A stretch of 64,000 nt of DNA, taken from positions 4,850,134 to 4,914,133 of the forward strand of contig NZ_CP084561.1 of assembly GCF_021789315.1 (NCBI RefSeq). Reading direction: 5' to 3'. Shown piece by piece: positions 23,280-32,021 of the stretch. The notes beneath the pieces are model-generated. The model saw only the letters and a list, made by a program, of their open reading frames with translations, ran no database searches and was not told where the DNA came from. Position 1 is the stretch's first letter; every line of letters starts with the position of its first letter. The stretch comes from Arthrobacter sp. FW305-BF8 (GTDB taxonomy: Bacteria > Actinomycetota > Actinomycetes > Actinomycetales > Micrococcaceae). The position numbers were made by a program, and so were the translations under genes.

Positions 23280-23861
23280 TTAGAAGGGAGGTTCGGAATC
23301 CGGGCCGTTGCCCCAGCCGCCGCCCGCATTGCTGACTCCGGGCGTGGCCCAGGGGTCTTCCTGCGCTGCGGGCTGCTGGTTGCCGCCCCAGTTTCCTCCG
23401 GTGTTGCCGCCCTGGTTTCCACCCTGGCCGCCACCGAATCCACCGCCACCGAATCCGCCGCTGTTGCCGCCGCCGAAGCCGCCCTGGCCGCCGGAGCGCT
23501 GGGTGCGGTTGACCTTGGCATTGGCGTAACGCAGGCTCGGGCCGATTTCGTCGACTTCGAGCTCGATAACGGTGCGTTTCTCGCCTTCTTTTGTTTCGTA
23601 GGAACGGCTCTTCAGGCGGCCGGAAACAATCACGCGGGTGCCCTTGGTGAGGGACTCGGCGACGTTCTCCGCTGCCTCGCGCCAGACCGAAGCGCGGAGG
23701 AACAGGGTTTCCCCGTCCTTCCACTCATTGGACTGGCGGTCGAAGGTGCGAGGCGTGGACGCGATGGTGAAGTTCGCTACTGCCGAACCTGACGGTGTGA
23801 ACCTCAGTTCGGGGTCATTGGTGAGATTACCGATGACCGTAATAGTGGTTTCGCCTGCCAT
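23280..23861 (-). CDS. ssb: Single-stranded DNA-binding protein
   Basis: A 193-residue SSB. The N-terminal OB fold (MAGETTITVIGNLTNDPELRFTPSG to about residue 110) binds ssDNA as a tetramer. The tail is Gly/Asn/Gln-rich (GGFGGGNSGGFGGGGFGGGQ region) and ends DSEPPF, the acidic tip that recruits replication and repair proteins, here slightly divergent from DDDIPF. Its place between rpsF and rpsR is standard. Confidence 0.97.
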   Translation of the reverse strand: MAGETTITVIGNLTNDPELRFTPSGSAVANFTIASTPRTFDRQSNEWKDGETLFLRASVWREAAENVAESLTKGTRVIVSGRLKSRSYETKEGEKRTVIELEVDEIGPSLRYANAKVNRTQRSGGQGGFGGGNSGGFGGGGFGGGQGGNQGGNTGGNWGGNQQPAAQEDPWATPGVSNAGGGWGNGPDSEPPF

Positions 23862-23916
23862 CTACTGCCTCCTTGTTCGTTCCTGCGGTGTAAAGAATGA
23901 AAGTTGGTAGCTGAAA

Positions 23917-24222
23917 TTACTCAGCAACAACCTTCTGCTCTTCGGGGCGGGTGATCTTGGTGCGCATGATGGTCTCGTTGAGACTCAGCTGGCGGTCAAG
24001 TTCCTTGGCGGTAGCCGGCGTCGAGGTGAAGTTCACCACGGCGTAGATACCCTCGGACTTCTTCTTGATGTCGTAAGCCAGACGGCGACGGCCCCAGATG
24101 TCAACCTTTTCGATGGTTCCACCATCGTTGGTGATGACGTTCAGGAACTTCTGAAGCGACGGCTCTACGGTACGCTCTTCGACCTCGGGGTCGATGATTA
24201 CCATCAATTCGTAAGGACGCAT
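23917..24222 (-). CDS. rpsF: 30S ribosomal protein bS6
   Basis: A 101-residue bS6 starting MRPYELMVIIDPEVEERTV and ending ITRPEEQKVVAE. The ATG at 24222 is chosen because AAAGGAGG sits 11 bases upstream; a GTG at 24234 would overlap that site. It is the first gene of rpsF-ssb-rpsR-rplI. A perfect hairpin lies in the leader (24252-24270). Confidence 0.97.
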   Translation of the reverse strand: MRPYELMVIIDPEVEERTVEPSLQKFLNVITNDGGTIEKVDIWGRRRLAYDIKKKSEGIYAVVNFTSTPATAKELDRQLSLNETIMRTKITRPEEQKVVAE

Positions 24223-24251
24223 ATGTGAACCCACCTCCTTTGGGCTAAGCG

Positions 24252-24270
24252 GTTACGGTATTTCCGTAAC
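24252..24270 (-). promoter_or_regulatory. Leader hairpin upstream of rpsF
   Basis: On the minus strand GTTACGGAAATACCGTAAC forms a 7-bp perfect stem with a 5-base loop, ending 14 bases before the rpsF Shine-Dalgarno. It carries the ACCG sequence that S6:S18 recognises in other bacteria, so it may be an autoregulatory mRNA element; the fold is not the canonical S6:S18 motif, so this is inference. A second inverted repeat CACTA-TCT-TAGTG lies at 24337-24349, probably in the promoter. Confidence 0.5.
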
Positions 24271-24504
24271 AGGAGGTTCATTTGCGATGCCGTGCACGCC
24301 CGCGGCCGAAAAAGGACCAGGGCGCAGCACAGACTTCACTATCTTAGTGCACCCGGGAGGGTTTCCGCGATTCGGACAGTTCCAAGGCTATGGGCCCGGA
24401 CGGCTGGCCCGGAACTGCCGGTCCGGCTATGTGGAAAACCGAGGCGTCGGAACGGGTCATACGGCCGGGGCGGTGGACAACACCCGGCCCGGAATACTGG
24501 AGCC

Positions 24505-24840
24505 ATGACGATTCTGAAATCCGTGCTCCTTTTCACCCTGGCCGCCGTGGCGGAGATCGGCGGAGCCTGGCTGATCTGGCAGGCCGTGCGCGAGGACAAG
24601 GCGTGGTGGTGGGCCGGACTCGGAATCGTGGCGCTGGGGTTCTACGGCTTTGTGGCAGCCTTCCAGCCGGATGCCCATTTCGGCCGGGTCCTGGCGGCGT
24701 ACGGCGGGGTCTTCATCGTCGGCTCCCTGGTGTGGGGCATGCTTCTGGACGGCTTCCGGCCCGACCGCTGGGACCTCATCGGGGCCACTGTCTGTCTCGT
24801 CGGCGTCGCCGTCATCATGTTCGCCCCCAGGCAGGGCTGA
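24505..24840 (+). CDS. YnfA/UPF0060 family membrane protein
   Basis: A 111-residue four-helix membrane protein of the YnfA family, related to small multidrug resistance transporters. Diagnostic segments are LAAVAEIGGAWLIWQAVRE, ALGFYGFVAAFQPDAHFGRVLAAYGGVFIVGSL (the F-GR-AAYGG core) and DRWDLIGATVCLVGVAVIMFAPR. The ATG at 24505 gives the family's usual length. It stands alone, divergent from rpsF and ended by a hairpin. Confidence 0.92.
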   Translation: MTILKSVLLFTLAAVAEIGGAWLIWQAVREDKAWWWAGLGIVALGFYGFVAAFQPDAHFGRVLAAYGGVFIVGSLVWGMLLDGFRPDRWDLIGATVCLVGVAVIMFAPRQG

Positions 24841-24851
24841 CAAAACAAAGA

Positions 24852-24892
24852 CATCCGCCCGGTCAGGCCATAATCGGCCAACCGGGCGGATG
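24852..24892. terminator. Terminator hairpin between ynfA and the permease gene
   Basis: CATCCGCCCGGT (24852-24863) pairs with ACCGGGCGGATG (24881-24892), with an inner GGCCA/TGGCC-like stem. Convergent genes end on both sides, so it can serve both strands. Confidence 0.8.
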
Positions 24893-24925
24893 GTTCTGCA
24901 GAGTGCTCAGAGTGCGGGGGCGTGC

Positions 24926-26356
24926 TTACGACGCCGGGCCGGACCCCACGCCTGCGTTCGCGGTTTCGGCGGACGTCTCGGAGGCTGCGGGCACCCCGGC
25001 CCGGCCCGGACCGCCCTTGCGGTAGCGCCACACACCGATGCCGACCACCACGGCGGCCAAGGCCACGGAGAGCAGGAGCGACTCGCGGGTGGAATCAAGG
25101 ATCACCATGCCGATGATGAGCGCCACGATGCTGCCGATCGCCAGCCAGGTGAGGTAGGGGAAGAACCACATCTTCAGCGACAGGTCCTTGGCTGCGGCCC
25201 CCATCCGGCGGCGCAGCACCAGCTGAGACGCGGCAATGACCAGCCAGACAAACAGCGCGATGGCACCGGAGGTGTTCACCAGGAACAGGAAGACCGTGTC
25301 CGGGGCGATGTAGTTCAATCCCACGGTGATGAAGCCGACCACGGTGGAGGCCAGCACCGCTGCGGCGGGCACGCCGCGCTTGGAGATGCGGGTCCAGGAC
25401 TTCGGGGCGTCGCCGCGCTGCGAGAGCGAGAACAGCATGCGGCTGGCCGTGTAGAGGCCCGAGTTCAGGCAGGACAGCACCGAGGTCAGCACCACGACGT
25501 CCATGATGGTGCCCGCGCCGGGGATGCCGAACAGCTCGATGACCGCGACGTACGGGCTCTTGGCCACGTTGGCGGAGTTCCAGGGGAGCAGCGTGACAAC
25601 AATCGCGATGGAGCCGATGTAGAAGACGAGGATGCGCCAGACCGTGGACTTCACGGCCTTCTTGACCGCTTCAACCGGGTTTTCGGATTCACCGGCTGCG
25701 ATCGTGGCGATCTCAGCACCGAAGAACGCGAAGACCACCACGAGGATTCCGGCCAGGACGGCTCCCGGACCGTTGGGCAGGAAACCCCCGTTGCCCGTCA
25801 GGTTGCTCAGGCCGGGCGCCGGAACGCCCGGAACCAGGCCGAGGATCGCTGCCACGCCGAAAAGGAGGAACAGGATGATGGCGGTGACCTTGATGGAGGC
25901 AAACCAGAACTCGAACTCCCCGTAGGACTTCACCGAGCCCAGGTTGGTCAGCGTGAGCAGGACCATGAGCGCCAGGGCCCAGACCCACTGGTCGATGCCG
26001 GGCACCCAGCGGTGCATGATCGCGGCACCGGCCGTTGCTTCAATGCCCAGCACGATGATCCAGAACCACGCGTAGAGCCAGCCGATGCTGAAGCCGGCCC
26101 AGCGGCCCAGTGCCTTGTCCGCGTACGTGGAGAAGGATCCGGTTTCGGGGTTCGCCGCGGCCATCTCGCCAAGCATCCGCATGACGAGGATGACCACGAT
26201 GCCTGCGGCCATATAGGCCAGCAGGATGCCGGGACCGGCCTGCTGGATGGCCGCGCCGGAGCCGACGAACAGGCCGGCGCCGATGACACCGGCAATGGCG
26301 ATCATCGACAGGTGCCGGGGCTTTAGGGACTTGGACAGTTGTTGGTCAGCGTGCAT
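24926..26356 (-). CDS. APC-family amino acid permease (GABA/aromatic type)
   Basis: A 476-residue plasma-membrane transporter with twelve transmembrane helices. The APC signature LKPRHLSMIAIAGVIGAGLFVGSGAAI lies at the start of helix 1, followed by GPGILLAYMAAGIVVILVMRMLGEMA. The central FAFFGAEIATIAAGESENPVEAV is typical of GabP/AnsP-type permeases. The C-terminal tail is Ala/Ser-rich. The ATG at 26356 (MHADQQLSKS) is preferred; the 54 residues that could be added upstream are promoter-derived. The 26357-26599 gap holds its promoter and nothing else I can identify. Confidence 0.92.
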   Translation of the reverse strand: MHADQQLSKSLKPRHLSMIAIAGVIGAGLFVGSGAAIQQAGPGILLAYMAAGIVVILVMRMLGEMAAANPETGSFSTYADKALGRWAGFSIGWLYAWFWIIVLGIEATAGAAIMHRWVPGIDQWVWALALMVLLTLTNLGSVKSYGEFEFWFASIKVTAIILFLLFGVAAILGLVPGVPAPGLSNLTGNGGFLPNGPGAVLAGILVVVFAFFGAEIATIAAGESENPVEAVKKAVKSTVWRILVFYIGSIAIVVTLLPWNSANVAKSPYVAVIELFGIPGAGTIMDVVVLTSVLSCLNSGLYTASRMLFSLSQRGDAPKSWTRISKRGVPAAAVLASTVVGFITVGLNYIAPDTVFLFLVNTSGAIALFVWLVIAASQLVLRRRMGAAAKDLSLKMWFFPYLTWLAIGSIVALIIGMVILDSTRESLLLSVALAAVVVGIGVWRYRKGGPGRAGVPAASETSAETANAGVGSGPAS

Positions 26357-26599
26357 GGCTGCGCCATCCTCGTTTTGATTGCAGGTTTTGGGGCGGTGGC
26401 CGGGCGGCAAAGGCTGAGGCTGTGCCGGGGACCACACTGTGCGTTTCACACTAAGGGAGCCGGAGGCCGATCCGGGCTGTGCAAAGTTACAGTTTACGGC
26501 ACCCCAAAACAGGCACACTTCCAGCCATGCAGCTCAGAAGGCATCAAAGGTTGCCTGAACGGCACTTTTGTAACCGGGCTGAAATCTGCCACGTGTGCA

Positions 26600-27937
26600 C
26601 TAGGCGTGCGCCGCGGCCCCAAAGAACAGCTCAGTCACCCGGGCAAGGCGTTGCGGATCTTCCACGCCGCAAAGCTCCCGGGCCGAGTGCATTGAGAGCA
26701 GGGGGACGCCCACGTCCACGGTCCTGATGCCCAGCCGGGTGGCTGTCAGCGGGCCGATGGTGGAACCGCACGGCATCACGTTGTTGGACACAAACTCCTG
26801 GTAGGGAATCCCCGCCTCGCCGCACAGCCGCGCCCAGAGCGCAGCCCCGGCAGCGTCGGTGGCGTACCGCTGGTTGGCGTTGATCTTCAGCAGTGGCCCG
26901 CCGTTGAGGACAGGGCGGTTGACGGGGTCATGCCGTTCGGCATAGTTGGGATGGACGGCGTGGCCAGCGTCGGCGGAAACACAGAACGACGCCGCGAACG
27001 CCTGCCGGCGCTGGCTCGCCGAAGCGCCCAGCCCGTCGGAGATCCGGACCAGAATGTCTTCGAGCACCGGCCCGCACGCCCCCGACCGGGACGCCGAACC
27101 GATTTCTTCGTGGTCGAAGGCCGCGAGCACCGCAATCGGCGCGGTTGCCGCGGAAGCCTGCGCGCCGCCGTCGGAAGCGTCAGCGTGCGCGATCAGCGCC
27201 GTGATCCCGGCGTGCGTTGCGGAGAGGTTGTCCAGGCGTCCGGAGGCAAAGAACTCACTCCTGACCCCGAAAACCGCGGGCGGCTGCGTGTCCGCAATGA
27301 CGACGTCGTACCCTCCGATCCGCGCAGGATCAACCTCTTCAGTGCCCCCACCGGACACCCGCTCGGCCAGCACCGCCAGCAGGTCCTCCCCGCCAGGATC
27401 GCCGAGCCCGAACACCGGGTTCATGTGCTGCTGCTTGTCGAGGGTGAGGCCTTCATTCACCGCCCGGTCCAGGTGGATGGCCAGCTGCGGAAAGCGCAGC
27501 AGCGGGCCGGTGGCCGTCAGGTGCTGCGTGCCGTCGAGCATCACGAGCCGCCCGGCCAGCTGCAGTTCTCGGTCCAGCCACGAGTTCAGCAGCGGTCCGC
27601 CGTAAACCTCGACGCCGGCCTGGAGCCAGCCGAGGCGGCCAGTGGTCGGCTTGGGCTTGAGCTTGAACGACGGCGAATCCGTGTGGGCGCCCAGGATGTT
27701 GAAGCCGGTGGTGGGCCCGGCATCCCCGGGCGTGACCCAGGCGATGAGCGCACCGTCCCGGATGACGTAGAACTTTCCTGCCGTGGCGTCCCAGGGCTCC
27801 AGCTCGTCCAGGCCGGTGAAGCCCGCCTCCGCCAGGCGCCGGGCGCCTTCGTGGGCCGCATGGAAGCTCGACGGCGAGGCGGTGACGTAGTCGCCGAGGT
27901 CCCGGATGTGCTCTGCGGCGGAGGAATGGAGAGGCAT
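26600..27937 (-). CDS. M18-family aminopeptidase
   Basis: A 445-residue di-zinc aminopeptidase (aspartyl aminopeptidase family) that removes N-terminal residues from peptides in the cytosol. Metal ligands are visible in GAHTDSPSFKLKP, FDHEEIGSASRSGA (metal and general base Glu) and near the C-terminus in PLLSMHSARELCG. Full family length. It lies 22 bases upstream of nothing on its own strand other than the permease region, so it looks monocistronic; the start has only a weak GGAG very close to the ATG. Confidence 0.93.
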   Translation of the reverse strand: MPLHSSAAEHIRDLGDYVTASPSSFHAAHEGARRLAEAGFTGLDELEPWDATAGKFYVIRDGALIAWVTPGDAGPTTGFNILGAHTDSPSFKLKPKPTTGRLGWLQAGVEVYGGPLLNSWLDRELQLAGRLVMLDGTQHLTATGPLLRFPQLAIHLDRAVNEGLTLDKQQHMNPVFGLGDPGGEDLLAVLAERVSGGGTEEVDPARIGGYDVVIADTQPPAVFGVRSEFFASGRLDNLSATHAGITALIAHADASDGGAQASAATAPIAVLAAFDHEEIGSASRSGACGPVLEDILVRISDGLGASASQRRQAFAASFCVSADAGHAVHPNYAERHDPVNRPVLNGGPLLKINANQRYATDAAGAALWARLCGEAGIPYQEFVSNNVMPCGSTIGPLTATRLGIRTVDVGVPLLSMHSARELCGVEDPQRLARVTELFFGAAAHA

Positions 27938-27958
27938 GGCTCCGAGTCTAGCGCCGCC

Positions 27959-28849
27959 CTAGATGGTGACGTTGAGCCCTGCCGTGTACCCGCCGGAGAC
28001 GGCACCGGACATGGTGGCCAGCTGGTAGATGCCGCCGTCCCCGCCGAACACGTTGTCCGACTGCAGTGTGGTGTTGGGGAAGTTCCGGGCGCTGGTTTCG
28101 TAGCCCGCGGAGGCGTAGACCTCCCGGCAGGCTGCGTCGGTCAGGGCGATCTGCGAAACGGCAAGCACCTGCCCGGCGGCCTTGGCGTTGTTCATGGACT
28201 CGAACACCTCGAAGTGGATGTGCGGCCAGCGGCCGTTATAGGCGCCCGGGTAAATGGTCTTGAACGTGACCTGGCCGCTGGAGTCCGCTTCCTGCACGCC
28301 GCGCAGGAAGTTCTCGTTCTCCACGCCCGAATCGTAGAGCGAGTACCTTCCCTCCCTGTCGCAGTGCCAGGCATAGACGGCCGCACCTGCCAGCGGGACG
28401 CAGCCGTTGGCGTTGTCGAGCAGGGTCAGCGTGACGGTCAGCGGCACACCGTCCGCTTTCGTGCCGGACGTGCCGAAGCTTGAGGTGATGTCCTGCCGGA
28501 CCACACCGGAGGCTTCCAGGACGTTCGGTCCGTTGGATCCGTCGCCGGGGAAGGGGCCCGCCGTCTCCTGGGGGATCTCCACGCCGCACTCGGCGATCGC
28601 CCGCGTCACTGTGGGGGAAGCGGAAGCCGAGCCGGCAGCGGAAGCCGACGACGGCGGTCCAGACGATGCGGACGATGACCCGCCGGGCGTGCACGCCGCC
28701 AGCGCGGCCGCCGTGCCGGCGCCCACGAACATGCCCAGTGAGCGGCGCGACATGAGCGTGGAAAGATCGAATTCGAGCCCGCGGTCATGGTTGGGGTGCG
28801 GCTCGCGCCGGGGCTGCTGCCCTTCGGGAAGGCGGGGTGCGGTTGTCAT
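27959..28849 (-). CDS. Exported intradiol ring-cleavage dioxygenase (Tat lipoprotein)
   Basis: A 296-residue protein related to protocatechuate/catechol dioxygenases but secreted. The N-terminus has a twin-arginine signal SRRSLGMFVGAGTAAALAAC ending in a lipobox Cys, then a Ser/Ala linker. The catalytic domain contains QETAGPFPGDGSNGPN, WHCDREGRYSLYD (first Tyr ligand) and YNGRWPHIHFEVF (second Tyr and the two His ligands of the non-haem Fe(III)). The ATG at 28849 has GGAG 12 bases upstream. Substrate is unknown. No other aromatic catabolic gene is nearby, so roles in extracellular phenol or lignin-derived catechol cleavage are inference. Confidence 0.87.
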   Translation of the reverse strand: MTTAPRLPEGQQPRREPHPNHDRGLEFDLSTLMSRRSLGMFVGAGTAAALAACTPGGSSSASSGPPSSASAAGSASASPTVTRAIAECGVEIPQETAGPFPGDGSNGPNVLEASGVVRQDITSSFGTSGTKADGVPLTVTLTLLDNANGCVPLAGAAVYAWHCDREGRYSLYDSGVENENFLRGVQEADSSGQVTFKTIYPGAYNGRWPHIHFEVFESMNNAKAAGQVLAVSQIALTDAACREVYASAGYETSARNFPNTTLQSDNVFGGDGGIYQLATMSGAVSGGYTAGLNVTI

Positions 28850-28932
28850 GGCACCATCCAACTCCAGCGGGCTATGGCCTGCATAGAGCCTCCCTGTGCG
28901 GACGCTGTGCCTGTTTCGCCGAGGGGCCCGTT

Positions 28933-29661
28933 TCAGTAGTCGGGATTGCTCGGGGTCACCAGGCCCGTTTCGTACGCGTACACCACGGCCTGGACGCGGT
29001 CGCGGAGGTGCAGCTTGGTCAGGATCCGGCGCACGTGGGTCTTCACGGTGGCCTCGGACAGGAAATAGCGGTGTGCGATCTCCGCGTTGGACAGCCCCTC
29101 GGACATCGCCTCCAGCATCTCGGTTTCCCGGGGCGTCAGGTCCTCCAGCAACGGGTCGCGCGGAGCAGGAGCCGCTGCCTGCGGGGCCGCCGTGCCCGGA
29201 CCATCCGATGCGGCGGCAGGTCCGGCCCCGCGGACATACGTTTCAAGTAGCCGCTGCGTGACCCGGGGCGCCACGACGGCGTCCCCGCTCGCCACCACCC
29301 GCACGGCCTGGACCAGCTCCGCGGGTGCCACGTCCTTGAGCAGAAAGGCCGAGGCGCCGGCCTGGAGACCGGCGAACGCGTACTCGTCCAGGTCGAAGGT
29401 GGTCAGGATGATGATTCTGGCGCGCGAGCCTGAACCTGTGATGGCCCGGGTCGCCTCGATCCCGTCGAGCGTGGGCATCCGGACGTCCATGAGCACGACG
29501 TCGGGATCGAGGCGGCCCACCTGGCGGACGGCGTCGGCCCCGTCCGAGGCCTCACCCACCACCTCGAGGCCGTCCTCACCCTCCAGGATGAGCCGGAAAC
29601 CCATCCGCAGCAACGGCTGGTCGTCCGCCAGCAGGACCCGGAGGCGTCCGGACTCGTTCAT
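28933..29661 (-). CDS. NarL/LuxR-family response regulator
   Basis: A 242-residue two-component response regulator. The receiver domain starts RLRVLLADDQPLLRMGFRLIL, with the phospho-acceptor Asp in VVLMDVRMP and the Lys in FLLKDVAP. An Ala/Pro-rich linker leads to a C-terminal HTH (LTPRETEMLEAMSEGLSNAEIAHRYFLSEATVKTHVRRIL). The ATG at 29661 (MNESGRLR) with GGGGGA upstream is chosen; an in-frame TTG at 29718 would add a repeated GNGYM leader. It is the last gene of an ABC-transporter / two-component operon. Confidence 0.92.
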   Translation of the reverse strand: MNESGRLRVLLADDQPLLRMGFRLILEGEDGLEVVGEASDGADAVRQVGRLDPDVVLMDVRMPTLDGIEATRAITGSGSRARIIILTTFDLDEYAFAGLQAGASAFLLKDVAPAELVQAVRVVASGDAVVAPRVTQRLLETYVRGAGPAAASDGPGTAAPQAAAPAPRDPLLEDLTPRETEMLEAMSEGLSNAEIAHRYFLSEATVKTHVRRILTKLHLRDRVQAVVYAYETGLVTPSNPDY

Positions 29662-29670
29662 TTGTTCCCC

Positions 29671-29730
29671 CATGTAGCCGTTCCCCATGTAGCCGTTCCC
29701 CATGTTGCCGTTTTCCAAGTTGCCGTCCCG
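29671..29730 (-). repeat. Decaying 15-bp tandem repeat between kinase and regulator genes
   Basis: Four consecutive 15-bp units based on CATGTAGCCGTTCCC start at 29671, 29686, 29701 and 29716; the first two are identical and the last two progressively diverge. They fill the junction between the histidine kinase stop and the regulator start, and would encode GNGYM repeats if translation began at the upstream TTG. Similar short repeats occur in the last codons of the kinase (29755-29808). Confidence 0.8.
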
Positions 29731-29738
29731 CCTGCCAG

Positions 29739-31118
29739 TCAGCGTGCTGCCGGCGTTGTGCCGGTGTGCATGTTGGTGCCGGTCTGCATGTTGTTGCCGT
29801 TCAGCACGCCGCCGTTGAGTGCCAGGACAGCCCGCACGCGCCAGCCACCGCCGGCGGCCGGGCCTGCCTCCACCGTACCGCCGTAGATTCCGGCCCGTTC
29901 CTTCATCCCCGTCAGGCCCTGTCCTGTCCCGACCGGTGCGGCCGCAGGACCGCCGCCCGGGCTGCCCCCGCCGGGGGTGGCGGCGTCAACGGTGCCCCGG
30001 CCGTCGTCGAGCACTTCAATGGTGACAGTGGAATCCTCGCGCACCACGAGCACGTCCACCCGGCTCAGCGCCCGGCCGTATCGCAGCACGTTGGTCAGCG
30101 ATTCCTGCACGATCCGGTACACGGTCAGCTGCAAGGCCACGTCCTCCGGGAGTGCCGGGCCGGTGTGCGAGTAATGCACCGGAAGCCCCGCGGCCCGGAA
30201 GCCGTCCAGCAGCTTCCCGAAGCTGGCGCCGTCGGCGAGCGGCTCACGGGGCGCGTGGCTGCCGGTCGCCTCATCCCGCAGGACCCCAAGCACCCGGCGC
30301 ATGTCCGCCAGGGCGGTGCGGCCCGTCCGGGACAGTTCCGCCAGGACCTCCGCAGCGCGTTCCGGATCCCTTCGAACCACGACGGCGGCGCCGTCGGACA
30401 GGGCCACCATGACAGTCAGCGAGTGGGCCACGACGTCGTGCATCTCCCGGGCAATCCTGTTGCGCTCGTCGACAGAGCCCAGGCGGGCGGCCTGGGCGGC
30501 CCACGCTGCAGTTTCCTGCTCGTGCTCCCTCCGCTGCCGAACGGAGATGCCTATTCCGGTGGCGATGATGTTGGAGAATACGATGCTGGTGCCCGCCGCA
30601 ATGCTGGTCACGAGGCGGAACTCCTCGGGCGAGGAGGGCGTTCTGGGCAGTTCCCGCTCGAGTGGCCCCACCGCGGCCAGGAAGTACAGCATTGCCAGCG
30701 GCGCAGAGGCTACGGCCATCGTGACCAGGGCAAAGCGGCGCGTGTGCACCACGGCCACGGCGTAGAGCGAGAACCACAGCCCTGCCGACACGTTGGATCC
30801 CCACGGATGAAGCAGGGTCACACCAACTTCGGCCAACGCGATGAACACCACCACGGCCACTGGGCGCCGGCGCCGCAGGAACAGGGACAGCGCAACGCTG
30901 CCGAGCAGCCCGATCGCTGCCCACCTGCCCGCATTTGCGGCGTCCATCACGGTGGGCACCACCAGCACCGCATCGCAGGCCACCACCACGGCATCCATGA
31001 CGCGCGGACGCCGGTACAGGTAGCGCCGGACCCGGCCCCGCCGTCGGGCAGCAAGCTCGGCAAAGGACGCGTCAGCCGGGGTGGCTGGCGCGTCCTTCAC
31101 CGGAACGGCATTCATCAT
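29739..31118 (-). CDS. NarL-type sensor histidine kinase (HisKA_3)
   Basis: A 459-residue membrane sensor kinase. About five to six transmembrane helices occupy residues 40-190. The dimerisation and phospho-acceptor domain has the HisKA_3 motif DERNRIAREMHDVVAHSLTVMV, and the ATPase domain has the N-box-like RIVQESLTNVLRYG, DDGRG and GQGLTGMKERA. The tail is repetitive (NGNNMQTGTNMHTGT). It lies 20 bases after the ABC permease gene and upstream of its cognate response regulator; the signal is unknown but probably linked to the co-transcribed transporter. Confidence 0.93.
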   Translation of the reverse strand: MMNAVPVKDAPATPADASFAELAARRRGRVRRYLYRRPRVMDAVVVACDAVLVVPTVMDAANAGRWAAIGLLGSVALSLFLRRRRPVAVVVFIALAEVGVTLLHPWGSNVSAGLWFSLYAVAVVHTRRFALVTMAVASAPLAMLYFLAAVGPLERELPRTPSSPEEFRLVTSIAAGTSIVFSNIIATGIGISVRQRREHEQETAAWAAQAARLGSVDERNRIAREMHDVVAHSLTVMVALSDGAAVVVRRDPERAAEVLAELSRTGRTALADMRRVLGVLRDEATGSHAPREPLADGASFGKLLDGFRAAGLPVHYSHTGPALPEDVALQLTVYRIVQESLTNVLRYGRALSRVDVLVVREDSTVTIEVLDDGRGTVDAATPGGGSPGGGPAAAPVGTGQGLTGMKERAGIYGGTVEAGPAAGGGWRVRAVLALNGGVLNGNNMQTGTNMHTGTTPAAR

Positions 31119-31138
31119 GGGCAGAAACCTCGGTGCGG

Positions 31139-32017
31139 CTAGACGTCCCGTTTCTTCAGCAGGATCATGGCCAGGACCACGGGCACTACCACCCAGCCGC
31201 CCAGTACAAGGGCCGCCTGCCAGACTTCGAGCGTGTCCGGAACGTGCTCCACGGCCGTCAGCGGGTTGATCGTGTTGCCGGGAAGGTACTTGCGGGCCTC
31301 CTCGAAGAAGTCACCCGGAATGAGCTGGAACGCGATCGGTGCCACGAAGAACAGGCCCACGAGGGACATGATGCCGCCTGCTGAATTCCGGAGCAGAGTG
31401 CCGAGTGCCATGCCGATTGCGGCCACCGCGGCCACGTAGGCGCTGGTGACGAGAAGCAGCTTGACGGACTGCGAGCTGGCGAGGTCGAGCTTGAGGTCGA
31501 AGTTGCCCAGGATCGGCACCGCCACCAGGCCGGCAATGTAGGTGGACACCGCCGTCAGGACAAAGGCGCTGACGACCACCACCACGAGCTTGGCGACGAA
31601 CGCCGGCAGCCTCTTGGGTACGGCAGCGAAGGTGGAGCGGGCCATGCCGGTGGTGAACTCCGAGCTCATCAGCAGGACGCCCAAGGAGCCCAGGATCAGC
31701 TGCGCGAAGGATACGCCGGAGGTGGGCACCGTGACGGCGAGGTCGCCGCCCTGTGCCGCGATCGCGGCAGCCGCTTCGGGGTCGGAGGCGGCCTGGTCCG
31801 CGAACTGGCCGGTTCCCCAGGCGGACAGGGCGCCAAAGCCAACCATGACGACGGCCGTCGAAGCGAGCAGGATGATGGTGGACAGGAGCGTGCGGAACTT
31901 GATGAACTCCGAATTCAGGACGCGGAAGAAGCTTGGACCGGGCCCCGGGCCAGCTGCGTTGCGAGTGGCGGCGCGGCCGGGGCCGGCGGCGGGCTGGGTG
32001 GAAATCGAGGTGCTCAT
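31139..32017 (-). CDS. ABC-2 type transporter permease
   Basis: A 292-residue membrane protein with about six transmembrane helices and a Pro/Ala/Gly-rich cytoplasmic leader. The first helix region is FRVLNSEFIKFRTLLSTIILLASTAVVMVG, a common form in antibiotic/lantibiotic-immunity type ABC-2 permeases. A large extracytoplasmic loop follows. Its start is 4 bases after the ATPase stop, so the two are translationally linked. Confidence 0.9.
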   Translation of the reverse strand: MSTSISTQPAAGPGRAATRNAAGPGPGPSFFRVLNSEFIKFRTLLSTIILLASTAVVMVGFGALSAWGTGQFADQAASDPEAAAAIAAQGGDLAVTVPTSGVSFAQLILGSLGVLLMSSEFTTGMARSTFAAVPKRLPAFVAKLVVVVVSAFVLTAVSTYIAGLVAVPILGNFDLKLDLASSQSVKLLLVTSAYVAAVAAIGMALGTLLRNSAGGIMSLVGLFFVAPIAFQLIPGDFFEEARKYLPGNTINPLTAVEHVPDTLEVWQAALVLGGWVVVPVVLAMILLKKRDV

Positions 32018-32021
32018 GGCG

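Noticed and set aside
24650..26326. A 558-codon plus-strand frame opposite the amino acid permease
   Set aside because: Low-complexity, His/Asp/Gly-rich and fully antisense to a well-supported permease.
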